Assembly: GCF_003674095.1 (NCBI RefSeq)
Contig: NZ_RDBF01000004.1
Span: 1 to 64,000, forward strand
Reading direction: 5' to 3'
Length of the DNA: 64,000 nt
DNA from: Aeromicrobium phragmitis
GTDB lineage: Bacteria; Actinomycetota; Actinomycetes; Propionibacteriales; Nocardioidaceae
Notes under the pieces: model-generated
Told to the model about the DNA's origin: nothing
What the model saw: only the letters and a program-made list of their open reading frames with translations
Databases searched by the model: none
Translations under genes and position numbers: made by a program
Part shown: positions 17,032 to 25,592 of the stretch, in pieces
How positions within the stretch are numbered: position 1 is the stretch's first letter
Layout: the number at the start of each line of letters is the position of its first letter

Positions 17032-17696
17032 ACATCGGGGTCGTCACGTTTCCGGGTTCGCTCGACGACGGCGACGCACGTCGCGCCGTCACCCTCGCCG
17101 GCGGCGAGCCGGTCGCGCTGTGGCACGGCGACCACGACCTCGCCGGCGTCGACGCGGTCATCCTCCCGGGCGGATTCTCCTACGGCGACTACTTGCGCGC
17201 GGGGGCGATCGCCCGGTTCGCGCCGGTCATGGAGCAGGTCATCGACGCGGCCAAGGGCGGAATGCCGGTCCTCGGTATCTGCAACGGCTTCCAGATCCTG
17301 TGCGAGTCGCACCTGCTGCCGGGCGCGCTGATCCGCAACGACCACCGCACGTTCGTGTGCCGCGACCAGGTGCTGCGCGTGGAGAACACCGAGACCGCCT
17401 GGACCCGCGACTTCTCGGCCGGCCAGCAGATCACCATCCCGCTCAAGAACGGCGAGGGCGGTTATGTCGCGTCGCCCGAGACGATCCGCGAGCTGGAGGA
17501 GTCGGGCCGTGTCGTGTTCCGGTACGTGGACGTCAACCCGAACGGGTCGGTCAACGACATCGCCGGCGTCACCAACGAGCGCGGCAACGTCGTCGGCCTC
17601 ATGCCGCACCCCGAGCACGCGGTCGAGGACCTGTGCGGGCCGGGTACCGACGGGCTCGGTCTTTTCACCTCGGTGCTGCAGCGTGTCCTCGCGTAG
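17028..17696 (+). CDS. purQ: Phosphoribosylformylglycinamidine synthase subunit PurQ
   Basis: PurQ (222 residues) is the class I glutamine amidotransferase subunit that feeds ammonia to PurL for FGAM formation. The nucleophile cysteine is in [11 protein letters not shown] near residue 84, and the catalytic His/Glu pair is in [12 protein letters not shown] near residue 195. The oxyanion-type [17 protein letters not shown] segment is also typical. It overlaps purS by ATGA and so is translated with it. The purL partner must lie elsewhere in the genome, as in several other actinobacteria. Confidence 0.95.
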   Translation: MNIGVVTFPGSLDDGDARRAVTLAGGEPVALWHGDHDLAGVDAVILPGGFSYGDYLRAGAIARFAPVMEQVIDAAKGGMPVLGICNGFQILCESHLLPGALIRNDHRTFVCRDQVLRVENTETAWTRDFSAGQQITIPLKNGEGGYVASPETIRELEESGRVVFRYVDVNPNGSVNDIAGVTNERGNVVGLMPHPEHAVEDLCGPGTDGLGLFTSVLQRVLA

Positions 17697-17705
17697 CGTG
17701 GCGGC

Positions 17706-17984
17706 ATGAGCACAGAAGTCACGCATAACGCCGACGAGAACCGCTACGAGATGCACGTGGACGGCGAACTCGCCGGCTTCGTCGTCGCCGAGCCGCGCGA
17801 CGGCGTCATCGTCCTCCCACACACCGAGCTGCGTGAGGAGTTCGAGGGCCAGGGACTGGCGAGCCAGCTCGTCACCGCCGCGCTCGAGGACATCCGCTCG
17901 CGCGGCGAGAAGATCAAGCCGACCTGCGCCTACGTCAAGCGCTTCCTCACCAAGCACACCGAGTACAACGACCTCGTCGCCTGA
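17706..17984 (+). CDS. Small GNAT-type N-acetyltransferase (YjdJ-like)
   Basis: The 92-residue protein matches the short GNAT-related family of YjdJ type. It has an N-terminal antiparallel sheet (ENRYEMHVDGELAGFVVAE), the acetyl-CoA pyrophosphate loop region EFEGQGLASQLVTAALED near residues 42-60, and a C-terminal PTCAYVKRFLTKH, typical of this group. Substrates are not known. A TAGCGT box that overlaps the purQ stop codon lies six bases before the ATG, predicting a leaderless transcript separate from purQ. It is cytoplasmic. Confidence 0.82.
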   Translation: MSTEVTHNADENRYEMHVDGELAGFVVAEPRDGVIVLPHTELREEFEGQGLASQLVTAALEDIRSRGEKIKPTCAYVKRFLTKHTEYNDLVA

Positions 17985-17994
17985 GCCCGCGCGA

Positions 17995-18079
17995 GGTGAC
18001 CAGGTGGCCTCGATCTCCGGTCACTTCTGCGGGTGGATTCTCCTGCGGGAGCGAGGAAAACCCACCTCAGCTGGTCACC
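17995..18079. repeat. Interrupted inverted repeat (family B), GGTGACCAG word
   Basis: Nine-base perfect arms GGTGACCAG (17995-18003) and CTGGTCACC (18071-18079) enclose shorter inner matches such as CTCCTGCGGGAG. It stands behind the acetyltransferase stop and may end transcription. The remaining bases up to the helicase start at 18233 show no gene. Confidence 0.55.
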
Positions 18080-18232
18080 GGCCGACGTCGCGATTCGGCG
18101 AAGTGAGGGTCGAACCGGTAGGGTGGAAGAGAACGAGCGCGCTGCCCCATGTGCGCAGCCGACGCTCGGCCCGACGACACTCGCAATCCTGCGTGACTTG
18201 GTAGCGGGCATCCGTAACCGTCTGAGAGTTCT

Positions 18233-19555
18233 GTGAACCAGCCTTCTGGCAGCACTGTGCTGCCGTCCTTTTCCACCCTGAATCTGCCGACCGCCCTCGT
18301 TGAGGCGCTGGCGCAGCAGCAGATCGTGTCCCCCACCGCGGTGCAATCCGCGGTCATCCCCGATGCGCTCGAGGGCCGCAACATCCTCGGTCGCGCCCGC
18401 ACCGGCTCGGGCAAGACCCTGGCCTTCGGCCTCCCGGTCCTCGCCCGCCTCGCCGGCGGCACCAGCCGCCGCGGCCGCCCGCGTGCGCTCATCATCCTGC
18501 CCACCCGCGAGCTCGCCACGCAGGTCCGCACGGTCATCGAGCCGCTCGCGGCCTCGCTCGGTCTGCGTGCGGTCGCCGTCTACGGCGGTGTGCCGATCAA
18601 TCACCAGATCCGCGATCTGCAGCGACCGGCGGACGTCCTCATCGCGACGCCCGGCCGGCTCGGCGACCTGCTCGACCGGAAGGTCCTGACCCTCGACGCG
18701 ATCGAGCTCACCGTCCTCGACGAGGCCGACCACCTGTGCGACCTCGGCTTCTACAAGCCCGTCGACGCGCTGCTCGGCAAGACCCCGCGCGAGAGCCAGC
18801 GACTGCTCCTGTCGGCGACGCTCGACGGTGACGTCGACCGTCTCGTGCAGCGGCACCTGCCGCGGCACAGCCGCCACGAGCTCGACGACCTCCAGGGCAA
18901 GTCGCCGACGATGGAGCACCACGTGCTGGTGGCTACGCCCGAGGCGCGCGCCGAGGCCCTCGTCGCGCTCATGGAGGCCAACCCGCGCAGCATCGTCTTC
19001 ACGCGCACCCGGCGTGGAGCATCGCGCATCGCGCGCCAGCTCACCGCGAAGGGCGTCGAGTCGGTCGACCTGCACGGCGACCTCGACCAGCGACGCCGTG
19101 AGCGCAACCTCGCCAAGTTCACCCGCGGCGACGCCGACGTCATCGTGGCGACCGACGTGGCCGCCCGCGGCATCCACGTCGACGGCATCGAGCTCGTCGT
19201 GCACTACGACGCGCCGGCCGAGCACAAGGCGTACCTGCACCGCTCCGGCCGCACGGCCCGCGCGGGGCAGAAGGGCACGGTCGTCACGATGACCACGCCC
19301 GAGGGTGTGAAGTCCGTCGTCGCACTGCAGCGCAAGGCAGGCGTCGAGGCGCGGCACCACGACGCGCGCACCGCGCCGTCGCCCATGACGACCGACGCGC
19401 TGTCCGGCGCCGGCGTCGAGGCTCCGGCCGAGCGTCCCACCCGCTCCAACCGCTCGTCGGGCTCGAACCCGTCCGGGTCGAACGGGCAGCGGGGCAACAA
19501 CCGCAATCGCAATCGCAACCGCCGGCGTCGCCCGGCCGTCGCCGCCGCCCGCTGA
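18233..19555 (+). CDS. DEAD-box RNA helicase
   Basis: The 440-residue protein has the two RecA-like domains of ATP-dependent RNA helicases. Motifs in order are ARTGSGKT (K61), PTRELA, TPGRL, DEAD, SAT, the domain-2 RGIHVDG segment and HRSGRTARAG. The last 60 residues are a low-complexity basic tail rich in Ser, Asn, Gly and Arg, which probably binds RNA. Such proteins unwind structured RNA in ribosome assembly and mRNA decay. The GTG start is chosen as the first in-frame start giving a short Q-motif upstream region (LPTALVEALAQQQIVSPTAVQ). Its substrate is not known. Confidence 0.93.
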   Translation: MNQPSGSTVLPSFSTLNLPTALVEALAQQQIVSPTAVQSAVIPDALEGRNILGRARTGSGKTLAFGLPVLARLAGGTSRRGRPRALIILPTRELATQVRTVIEPLAASLGLRAVAVYGGVPINHQIRDLQRPADVLIATPGRLGDLLDRKVLTLDAIELTVLDEADHLCDLGFYKPVDALLGKTPRESQRLLLSATLDGDVDRLVQRHLPRHSRHELDDLQGKSPTMEHHVLVATPEARAEALVALMEANPRSIVFTRTRRGASRIARQLTAKGVESVDLHGDLDQRRRERNLAKFTRGDADVIVATDVAARGIHVDGIELVVHYDAPAEHKAYLHRSGRTARAGQKGTVVTMTTPEGVKSVVALQRKAGVEARHHDARTAPSPMTTDALSGAGVEAPAERPTRSNRSSGSNPSGSNGQRGNNRNRNRNRRRRPAVAAAR

Positions 19556-19561
19556 CCCACC

Positions 19562-20038
19562 TCCATAGCTGGTCGAGTAGCGGCGAGCTCTGCGAGCCGC
19601 GTATCGAGACCACACCACGTCGATTGGTCTCGATACGTCGGTCGCTGAGCGACCTCCTACTCGACCACCTATGCCCCGCTTAGGTGGTCGAGTAGCGACC
19701 GAGGAACGAGGGAGCGTATCGAGACCAGTTGACGCAAGGTGGTCTCGATACGGTCGGTCGCTGAGCGACCTTCCTACTCGACTACCGGCCTCTGGGTTAG
19801 GTGGTCGAGTAGCCGCGAGGAACGAGCGGCGTATCGAGACCACGTCACGTTACGTGGTCTCGCTCCATCGCGGCTACGCCCCTGCTGCGATGGCTCCATG
19901 GCACTCCGCTAGCGCTCCGGCCTACTCGACCACCTTATGACGCGGTCGGCCGGACGTGGTCTCGCTCCATCGCGGCTACGCCCTTCCTGCGATGGCTCCA
20001 TGTCGGTCGCTGAGCGACCTTCCTACTCGACCACCTCA
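19562..20038. repeat. REP-like repeat block 5 (family A and the CTCCATCGCGGCTACG variant)
   Basis: At least seven units alternate in orientation. Two carry a variant in which GTGGTCTCGATACG is replaced by GTGGTCTCGCTCCATCGCGG, followed by TGCGATGGCTCCATG, so that this arm is itself a hairpin around a short loop. The block lies between the convergent helicase and GyrI-like genes. No gene was seen in these 480 bases. Confidence 0.85.
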
Positions 20039-20055
20039 CACCCCCGGCGACCTCC

Positions 20056-20667
20056 TCAGTCCGCGACGGGTTGGCGGAGGATCGTTCGCAGCCGCTCGGG
20101 GGCGGTCCGCCGCGGGTCGCTGAGATAGATCTCGTGGTGTGTGCTGACCATGCGAAAGCCGTTCTCCGGAATGAACTCCTCGTGCATCCGCGCGAGCACG
20201 TCGGCCTCGTCGTCGAACGGCCCGACGTGCAGTGTCTGGACGCACCGTCCCTCGCGGAGCGAGTCCCACCGGAAGTCGTCCAGACGGGCGGGGCGCCGCT
20301 TGCTCGCGACCTGCTCGATCGCCGCGTCGATCAGCTCGCGCGTGATCCACTCCGGGACCAGGATCATCATCGTCCAGTCCCACCGGGACTTGTCGCGCGC
20401 TGAGGTGAAGACGCTCATGTCGTCGGCCCACCACAGACCCTCCAAGGGCGGTACCACGTAGTCGCGCCCGAGCTCGCGTTTACTGGCGAACTTCAGTGTG
20501 TAAGCGACCGGATACAGCGCCGCGAGCGCGTCGGCGTACTCCTGCGACGTGTTCGGGTCGCCGTGGCCGTCGATCATGAGGTACCGCAACTCGGGTACGT
20601 CGAGGATGCGGAACTCGCCCTGCTTCGCCCGATACGAGTCCAGCTCCTTGGCGACATTGACCTTCAC
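20056..20667 (-). CDS. GyrI-like small-molecule-binding domain protein
   Basis: The 203-residue product resembles the stand-alone GyrI-like domain family, which shares the ligand-binding fold of the BmrR/SbmC effector domain. The N-terminal VNVAKELDSYRAKQGEFRIL is followed by a conserved RYLMIDGHGDPNTSQEY and by the central PPLEGLWWADDM and DWTMMILVPEWIT segments. Family members bind hydrophobic or cationic small molecules, and some hydrolyse cyclopropanoid or isocyanide compounds; the role here is not known. The GTG at 20667 is preferred since CAGACT lies six bases before it and the conserved sequence begins there. It is divergent from the DUF1648 gene. Confidence 0.78.
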   Translation of the reverse strand: MKVNVAKELDSYRAKQGEFRILDVPELRYLMIDGHGDPNTSQEYADALAALYPVAYTLKFASKRELGRDYVVPPLEGLWWADDMSVFTSARDKSRWDWTMMILVPEWITRELIDAAIEQVASKRRPARLDDFRWDSLREGRCVQTLHVGPFDDEADVLARMHEEFIPENGFRMVSTHHEIYLSDPRRTAPERLRTILRQPVAD

Positions 20668-20740
20668 GGCGCCAGTCTGGCACTGCCCGGTGACACCCGT
20701 CCGCTTCCGGCGCGGGAACCGGGCTCGATAGCGTGGCACC

Positions 20741-21661
20741 ATGACGCGTCACCGCTGGGCCGTGCCGATCGTGTTGGGTCTGCCGCTGGTGATCGCGGCG
20801 ATCGGGGTCGCTGTGGTGCTGGCGTGGATGCCCGAACTACCCGCCCAGGTCGCCACGCACTGGGGGAGTGGTGACGAGGCCGACGGGTTCACGTCCCGAG
20901 GCGCGTTGCCCTGGATGTTCGGGGCGCTGAGCGCGCTGATCCCGCTCTTCTGCTCAGGATTGTTCCTCGCGCTCGGGCTGCCCAGCCGCAGCACCGCCGC
21001 GTTCGGCGCGGGGCTGGCGGCGTTCCTGGTCGCGATCCTGCTCTCCACGGTCGCGCCGCAACGCGGCCTCGAGGACGCAGCCGACGCGACCATCGAGGGC
21101 TGGTGGATCGCCGCGAGCATCGTGATCGCGCTCCTCGTCGCTCTCGTTACCGCGGCACTCACCCCGCGGGATCGCTTCGAGGGCTCGACGCCGGCGGAAC
21201 CGGTCCCGGCGTCCGCAGGGCCGACGACGTGGACGGGCGCCATCCGCAGCGACGTCATGCTCGGCATCACCGGCATCGTCGCGGTCATCGGCCTGGCGGT
21301 GCTCATCACGCCGTTGCACATCCTCGGCTATGTCCTCGTTCCCACCGCGCTCGTGCTGGCCGTCACCGCTTGGTGGAAGGTCACGGTCGACGAGCGAGGT
21401 GTGGTCGTGCGCTCGGCCTTCGGGTGGCCCAGCATCCGCGTGCGCCCCGAGCAGTTCACGGGCGCCGAGGTGGAGCACGTCAGCGCGCTCGGCGAGTTCG
21501 GCGGCTGGGGTGTGCGGATGAGTCCGCGCGGCACGGGCATCGTGTTGTCGACCGGCGAGGCGGTCGTCGTCCACCGCCGTGGCGCCCGCCCGCTCATCGT
21601 CGTGATCGACGACGCGGACGGTGCGGCAGCCGCGATCAACTCCCGAGTGCGCGCTTCCTGA
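20741..21661 (+). CDS. DUF1648 / SdpI-like membrane protein
   Basis: The 306-residue protein has an N-terminal membrane helix (residues 8-30), the DUF1648 signature PAQVATHWGSGDEADGF, and about four more hydrophobic helices (near residues 55-80, 87-103, 122-142 and 173-210). The C-terminal 90 residues form a soluble beta-rich PH-like region with VDERGVVVRSAFGWPSIRV. Related proteins include the YdhL/SdpI group, which gives immunity to toxic peptides, but this one is not close enough to call. TAGCGT lies six bases before the ATG, so the transcript is probably leaderless. Confidence 0.75.
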   Translation: MTRHRWAVPIVLGLPLVIAAIGVAVVLAWMPELPAQVATHWGSGDEADGFTSRGALPWMFGALSALIPLFCSGLFLALGLPSRSTAAFGAGLAAFLVAILLSTVAPQRGLEDAADATIEGWWIAASIVIALLVALVTAALTPRDRFEGSTPAEPVPASAGPTTWTGAIRSDVMLGITGIVAVIGLAVLITPLHILGYVLVPTALVLAVTAWWKVTVDERGVVVRSAFGWPSIRVRPEQFTGAEVEHVSALGEFGGWGVRMSPRGTGIVLSTGEAVVVHRRGARPLIVVIDDADGAAAAINSRVRAS

Positions 21662-21674
21662 TTAGGCTGACCCC

Positions 21675-22535
21675 ATGCCCGAGATGCCCGAGGTCGACGC
21701 GCTCGTCGGCTTCCTGCGTGAGAAGTGCGTGGGCGCCGTCGTCGCCGAGATCGAGCTCGCGTCGTTCGCCGTACTCAAGACCTACGACCCGCCGATCCAG
21801 GCGTTCGCGGGTCTCGCGGTGACCGACGTCGTCCGGCACGGGAAGTTCATCGACCTCGACGTCGACGGGCTGCACCTGGTCATCCACCTCGCCAAGGCCG
21901 GCTGGATCCGCTGGTCCGACAAGCTGGCCGACAGCCGGCTGAAGATGGGCAACGGACCGATCGCGATGCGCCTGCGCCTCGACGCCGGCGAAGGTCCGCA
22001 CGTCGGCTTCGACCTCACCGAGGCCGGCACCCGCAAGGGTCTGGCCGTGTACGCGGTGCGCGACCCGCAGGACGTTCCCGGCATCGCGGCGCTCGGCCCG
22101 GACCCGATGACGCCGGACTTCGACGTGCGCCCGCTGCTCAAGCGCAAGATGCAGGTCAAACGGCTGCTGCGCGATCAGAAGATCATCGCCGGCATCGGCA
22201 ACGCCTACAGCGACGAGATCCTGCACGCTGCACGACTCTCGCCGTTCGCGATCGCCGAGCAGCTCGACGACGAGGAGATCGGGCGATTGGAGGCCGCACT
22301 CCGCGACGTGCTGGCGAACGCGATGGAGGCGGCCGCGGGGAAGCCGGCGGCCGAGCTCAAGGACGCCAAACGGGCGCGGATGCGGGTGCACGCCCGGGCG
22401 GGGGAGACCTGCGACGTCTGCGGCGACACCATCCGCGAGGTGGTCTTCAGCGACACCTCGCTGCAGTACTGCCCCAGCTGCCAGACCGGCGGCAAGATCC
22501 TCAAGGACCGCACCACCAGCAAGTTCCTCAAGTAG
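21675..22535 (+). CDS. Fpg/Nei family DNA glycosylase/AP lyase
   Basis: This 286-residue base-excision repair enzyme opens with MPEMPEVD, which after Met removal exposes the catalytic proline and places the glutamate at position 3. The helix-two-turn-helix lies in GIGNAYSDEILHAARLSPF near residues 175-195. The C-terminal zinc finger is CDVCGDTI-x10-CPSC, with the zinc ligands arranged as C-x2-C-x16-C-x2-C. Members cut oxidised purines or pyrimidines and nick the abasic site. The order MPEMPEVDALVGFL differs from the classic PELPEVET of MutM, so this may be a second, Nei-like paralogue. TAGGCT lies six bases before the ATG. Confidence 0.88.
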   Translation: MPEMPEVDALVGFLREKCVGAVVAEIELASFAVLKTYDPPIQAFAGLAVTDVVRHGKFIDLDVDGLHLVIHLAKAGWIRWSDKLADSRLKMGNGPIAMRLRLDAGEGPHVGFDLTEAGTRKGLAVYAVRDPQDVPGIAALGPDPMTPDFDVRPLLKRKMQVKRLLRDQKIIAGIGNAYSDEILHAARLSPFAIAEQLDDEEIGRLEAALRDVLANAMEAAAGKPAAELKDAKRARMRVHARAGETCDVCGDTIREVVFSDTSLQYCPSCQTGGKILKDRTTSKFLK

Positions 22536-22568
22536 CTCCGGTCCCCTGCCCGCCCTCCGGCGCGAGAT

Positions 22569-22620
22569 GTGGTCACTTGCAGGTCACGTATGCGCCCTCG
22601 CGTGACCCACACGCGACCAC
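22569..22620. terminator. Bidirectional hairpin between convergent genes
   Basis: GTGGTC (22569-22574) pairs with GACCAC (22615-22620), and GGTCACG (22582-22588) pairs with CGTGACC (22601-22607), giving a two-step stem. It lies between the stops of the glycosylase gene and the EamA transporter. No T tract is seen, as is common for actinobacterial terminators. Confidence 0.5.
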
Positions 22621-22635
22621 GTCCTGGGCTGCGCC

Positions 22636-23460
22636 TCAGCCCAGGGCGACGAGGGTGACGGCGGCGGTGGCGCAGGCGAGACCCACGGCCTGCCAGGGCT
22701 GAATGCGCTCTTTGAGCAGCAGCGCGGCGAGCAGCACGGTGGCCGCGGGATACAGCGACGAGATCACCGCGACGACGGACAGCAGCCCATGCCGCGTCCC
22801 GAAGTAGAAGGCCACCACGGCGAGGACGCTGATCGGCCCCATGACGAGTGCCGGAAGGGCTGCGCGCGTCGGTCGCCAGACCTGGCGTAGCGACGCAGCG
22901 GTCACGAGCACCGTCAGTGTCGACACCACGTACATGAGCGGGAAATGCCACATGCCCGCCGCGTCGTCGACCTGCGCGAGGAAGCTGAACAGCACGCCGA
23001 AACCGAGCCCGGCGAGGATCCCGTCGACGACGCCGCTGCGGTGGGCGTCGTCGGCGTCCTTGGTGCGGGAGATCAGCACGATCGCCGGGAAAGCCAGGAT
23101 GATGCCGATGGTGGCGAGCAGATGCGGGCGGTCGCCGAGCGTGACGCCGACGATGACCGGCAGCAGGGCGGTCCCCACCGCGGAGATCGGCGCGACGACT
23201 CCCATCCGAGCGCCGGCGAGGCCGCGGTAGAGGAAGGCGCAGCCGAGCCCGCTGCCCACACCCGCGGCGGCCGCCATGACCAGGTCGTGCCAACTCGGCG
23301 AGCCGCCGACGATCAGCGCGACGATCGTCATCAGCACGACCGCCGTGCTCTGCCCGACCACCGCGACCTGCCATGCCGTCGCCCGCTTGGCGGTGATGCC
23401 GCCGAGGAAGTCGGAAACGCCGTAGGCGAGCGCGGAGACGAGGGACAGGACGACGGCCAC
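22636..23460 (-). CDS. EamA/DMT-family transporter
   Basis: This 274-residue integral membrane protein has about ten hydrophobic helices in two related halves, the pattern of the drug/metabolite transporter superfamily. The N-terminal half contains AYGVSDFLGGITAKRATAW and the second half ends with the conserved LYPAATVLLAALLLKERIQPWQAVGLA segment, quoted in part. These proteins export or import small metabolites across the cytoplasmic membrane; the substrate is unknown. The GTG start is supported by TAGGGT six bases upstream (23472-23467 on this strand). It is divergent from the next gene with only 42 bases between the starts. Confidence 0.82.
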   Translation of the reverse strand: MAVVLSLVSALAYGVSDFLGGITAKRATAWQVAVVGQSTAVVLMTIVALIVGGSPSWHDLVMAAAAGVGSGLGCAFLYRGLAGARMGVVAPISAVGTALLPVIVGVTLGDRPHLLATIGIILAFPAIVLISRTKDADDAHRSGVVDGILAGLGFGVLFSFLAQVDDAAGMWHFPLMYVVSTLTVLVTAASLRQVWRPTRAALPALVMGPISVLAVVAFYFGTRHGLLSVVAVISSLYPAATVLLAALLLKERIQPWQAVGLACATAAVTLVALG

Positions 23461-23466
23461 GGAGGC

Positions 23467-23496
23467 ACCCTAGTGCCTGGGGTCGCTGACTAGGCT
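23467..23496. promoter_or_regulatory. Pair of divergent leaderless promoters
   Basis: TAGGGT on the minus strand (23472-23467) and TAGGCT on the plus strand (23491-23496) each lie exactly six bases from a start codon, GTG at 23460 and ATG at 23503. The 42-base gap must hold both promoters, so their -35 regions overlap the opposite gene's start. Confidence 0.6.
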
Positions 23497-23502
23497 GAGG
23501 GC

Positions 23503-24135
23503 ATGCGCAATCGTCGCAAGCCAGGAATCCGTTCGCGCGCCAATCGTGCCGTGGACGACTTCGCGTCCCGCATCGACGGTCAGACCGCCGACGCCGCGCG
23601 CCGGGCCTCGCAGGTGTTGACCGTGGCCGTGCGCGTGCTGCGCTGGCCGAGCCTGGCGCTGCTCGTCGTGCCGTTGCCGTTCATCGCCGCGGTCGCGCTC
23701 ATCGGTCTGCTCGAGGACGGCGGGGTGCGCTGGGCGGCGCTCGTGATCGCGCTGGTCATGGCCGCCGTCTCCGCGACGTTCGGTCTGCGGCGTTGGCGCA
23801 TCCTCCAGGCCGTCGAAGACCCGGACAAGCTCGCGACCGAGCTCGGCATCGCGGTGAGCATGAGCGGCAAGGTGGACGACGCGCGAGGTGCCCTGTTGCA
23901 GATCACGTCCGGCAGCGGCACCGGACCGCGCGTGTTCAACCGGCTGCGCGGCGTCTGGAACACCGTCGGGCTCAGCGGCCGCTGGATCGACGGCGTCGGC
24001 GACCTGCCCCGCGCCCGCTACTTCTTCCCGCCGCGCGTCGGCACCACGGTGGCGTTCACCCTGGCCGCCGCGTGGCTCGTGCCGATCGCGTTCGTCGCCT
24101 TCCTCCTGCTCGGCATCGCCGCCCTCGCCAACTGA
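23503..24135 (+). CDS. Hypothetical membrane protein with two pairs of helices
   Basis: I do not recognise the family of this 210-residue protein beyond general actinobacterial membrane proteins. The first 40 residues are basic and helical. Hydrophobic segments lie near residues 45-68, 72-92 and 182-208. The soluble region between them has a conserved-looking WRILQAVEDPDKLATELG and GSGTGPRVFNRLRGVWNTVG. The ATG follows TAGGCT by six bases, suggesting leaderless expression. It is convergent with the AllG-like gene and shares the hairpin terminator at 24133-24172. Confidence 0.7.
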   Translation: MRNRRKPGIRSRANRAVDDFASRIDGQTADAARRASQVLTVAVRVLRWPSLALLVVPLPFIAAVALIGLLEDGGVRWAALVIALVMAAVSATFGLRRWRILQAVEDPDKLATELGIAVSMSGKVDDARGALLQITSGSGTGPRVFNRLRGVWNTVGLSGRWIDGVGDLPRARYFFPPRVGTTVAFTLAAAWLVPIAFVAFLLLGIAALAN

Positions 24136-24172
24136 ACGACCCCCGGAGCCGTGGTGGCCCGGGGGTCGTTCA
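24133..24172. terminator. Strong bidirectional hairpin terminator
   Basis: Fourteen-base perfect arms, TGAACGACCCCCGG and CCGGGGGTCGTTCA (24133-24146 and 24159-24172), flank a 12-base loop. The left arm includes the stop codon of the membrane protein gene. The hairpin lies between convergent genes and marks the left border of the catabolic island. Confidence 0.75.
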
Positions 24173-24185
24173 GGTGGAGTTTGCG

Positions 24186-25592
24186 TCAGGACTGGCGCGC
24201 GCGCGTCCGTGCAGCGAGGGCGGCGAGCGCCTTCGGGAAGATCTCGGCGGGCGGCGTCACCAGCCCGGCGCCGACCTGACCCGTGCCCGCGACGCGACCG
24301 GCCATGCCAGTGTTGATCTGCGGCAGCACGCCCGTGCGACACACCTTGCTGACGTCGATGCCGGTGGGCGTCCCCATGAAGTCGAGGACCGGGATCGGCC
24401 AGCGATCGTTCTCGGCCAGCGTGATCTCACGCATCCGGCGGGTCGTCGCCAGCGCGTCGGGAACGGAGCCGCCGACGAACCGCACGATCGCCGGCGCCGT
24501 GGCCATCGCGAAGCCGCCGATGCCCGCGGTCTCGGTGATCGCCGAGTCCCCGATGTCGGGGTTGGCGTCGTCGGGGCCGTAGCCGCCGAGGTACAGGCCG
24601 TCGGCGATCTGCGCGGGGCCGGTGAACCACTCGTCGCCCGTGCCGGCGGTCTGGATGCCGAACTCGGTGCCGTTGCGCGCCATCGCCACGACCATCGTCG
24701 ACCCCTCGATGCCGCGTGCCGCGTCGAGCGCGAGCTTGCACGCCGGCATCGCGATGTTGAGGAAGAAGTGGTCGTTGCCGCCCATGAACTCGAAGACCTT
24801 GGCGATGTCGGCCGCGTCCGCGCCCGAGGTGACCATCGCCGGGGCGAGGTCGCGCATGAGCATCAGCGTGCCGGCGCGGTTGCGGTTGTGCGCCTCGTCG
24901 CCCATCTGCAGCATCTGGCCGAGGATGCTGGTGGCGTTGACCGGCTCGGTGCCGCGGACGGCCTTCGACAGCAACGGGCCGAGCACGTCGGACATCCAGC
25001 GGAGCCGTTCGAGCACCTCGGGGCCGTACGCGCCGTAACGGAGCACCTTGCCGAGACCCTCGTTGAGCGAGCAGTAGGTGCGGCGGCCGTCGGTCGGGTC
25101 CTCGAGCACCCACATCCACATCGAGGGCGAGACGACACCGGCCATCGGGCCCACCGCGCTGCGGTGATGGCACGGCTCGAGGCTCACCGACTGACCGGAG
25201 GCGAACAGCGCCTCGGCGTCCTCCGGATCGTTGACGAGTCCTTCGAGGGCGGCCGCTCCCATGAGGGCGCCGCGCATCGGCCCGGACGCGTTCTCCCAGG
25301 CCAGCGGCGGACCGGCGTGGAGGAACTGACCCTTCTCGAGGCCGAGGACCTCGCTGGCCGGGGCGACGTCGACGATCGTCGCCTGCACGGCCATCATCGC
25401 CTCGGCGGCGCGGCGGTTGGCATCGACGCGCAACGGGTCGGTGGCCACGGTGGCGAGGTCGTCGGCGGTGCCCTCCATCGGAGGACGCCAATCCACTCGG
25501 GAGACCGGGACGGCCTGGGCGTCGAGCGCGTCGGCGAAGATGCTGACGCCGCTGGCGACGACACCGTCGGCGGGGGTGTGCGTGGAGGTCAT
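24186..25592 (-). CDS. allG: DUF1116 protein, AllG (YlbE)-like carbamoyltransferase subunit
   Basis: This 468-residue DUF1116 protein matches E. coli YlbE/AllG in length and context. It has no classical catalytic motif; recognisable stretches are RVDWRPPMEGTADDL, SPSMWMWVLEDP, RNRAGTLMLMRDLAP and MGGNDHFFLNIAMPACK. AllF, AllG and AllH together are reported to form the E. coli oxamate carbamoyltransferase, which converts oxalurate plus phosphate into oxamate and carbamoyl phosphate. The ATG at 25592 overlaps the AllF stop (ATGA); a much longer frame reaching 26453 is an artefact over the AllF gene. It is last of three coupled genes. Here the substrate may be a longer ureido acid. Confidence 0.85.
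   Translation of the reverse strand: MTSTHTPADGVVASGVSIFADALDAQAVPVSRVDWRPPMEGTADDLATVATDPLRVDANRRAAEAMMAVQATIVDVAPASEVLGLEKGQFLHAGPPLAWENASGPMRGALMGAAALEGLVNDPEDAEALFASGQSVSLEPCHHRSAVGPMAGVVSPSMWMWVLEDPTDGRRTYCSLNEGLGKVLRYGAYGPEVLERLRWMSDVLGPLLSKAVRGTEPVNATSILGQMLQMGDEAHNRNRAGTLMLMRDLAPAMVTSGADAADIAKVFEFMGGNDHFFLNIAMPACKLALDAARGIEGSTMVVAMARNGTEFGIQTAGTGDEWFTGPAQIADGLYLGGYGPDDANPDIGDSAITETAGIGGFAMATAPAIVRFVGGSVPDALATTRRMREITLAENDRWPIPVLDFMGTPTGIDVSKVCRTGVLPQINTGMAGRVAGTGQVGAGLVTPPAEIFPKALAALAARTRARQS

Noticed and set aside
17028..17984. Expected purL behind purQ
   Set aside because: The next gene is a small acetyltransferase with its own promoter, and no PurL sequence is found in the window.
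19562..20038. CRISPR-like array
   Set aside because: Repeats alternate in orientation, have unequal spacing and variable cores, and no cas genes are near. They are REP-like units.
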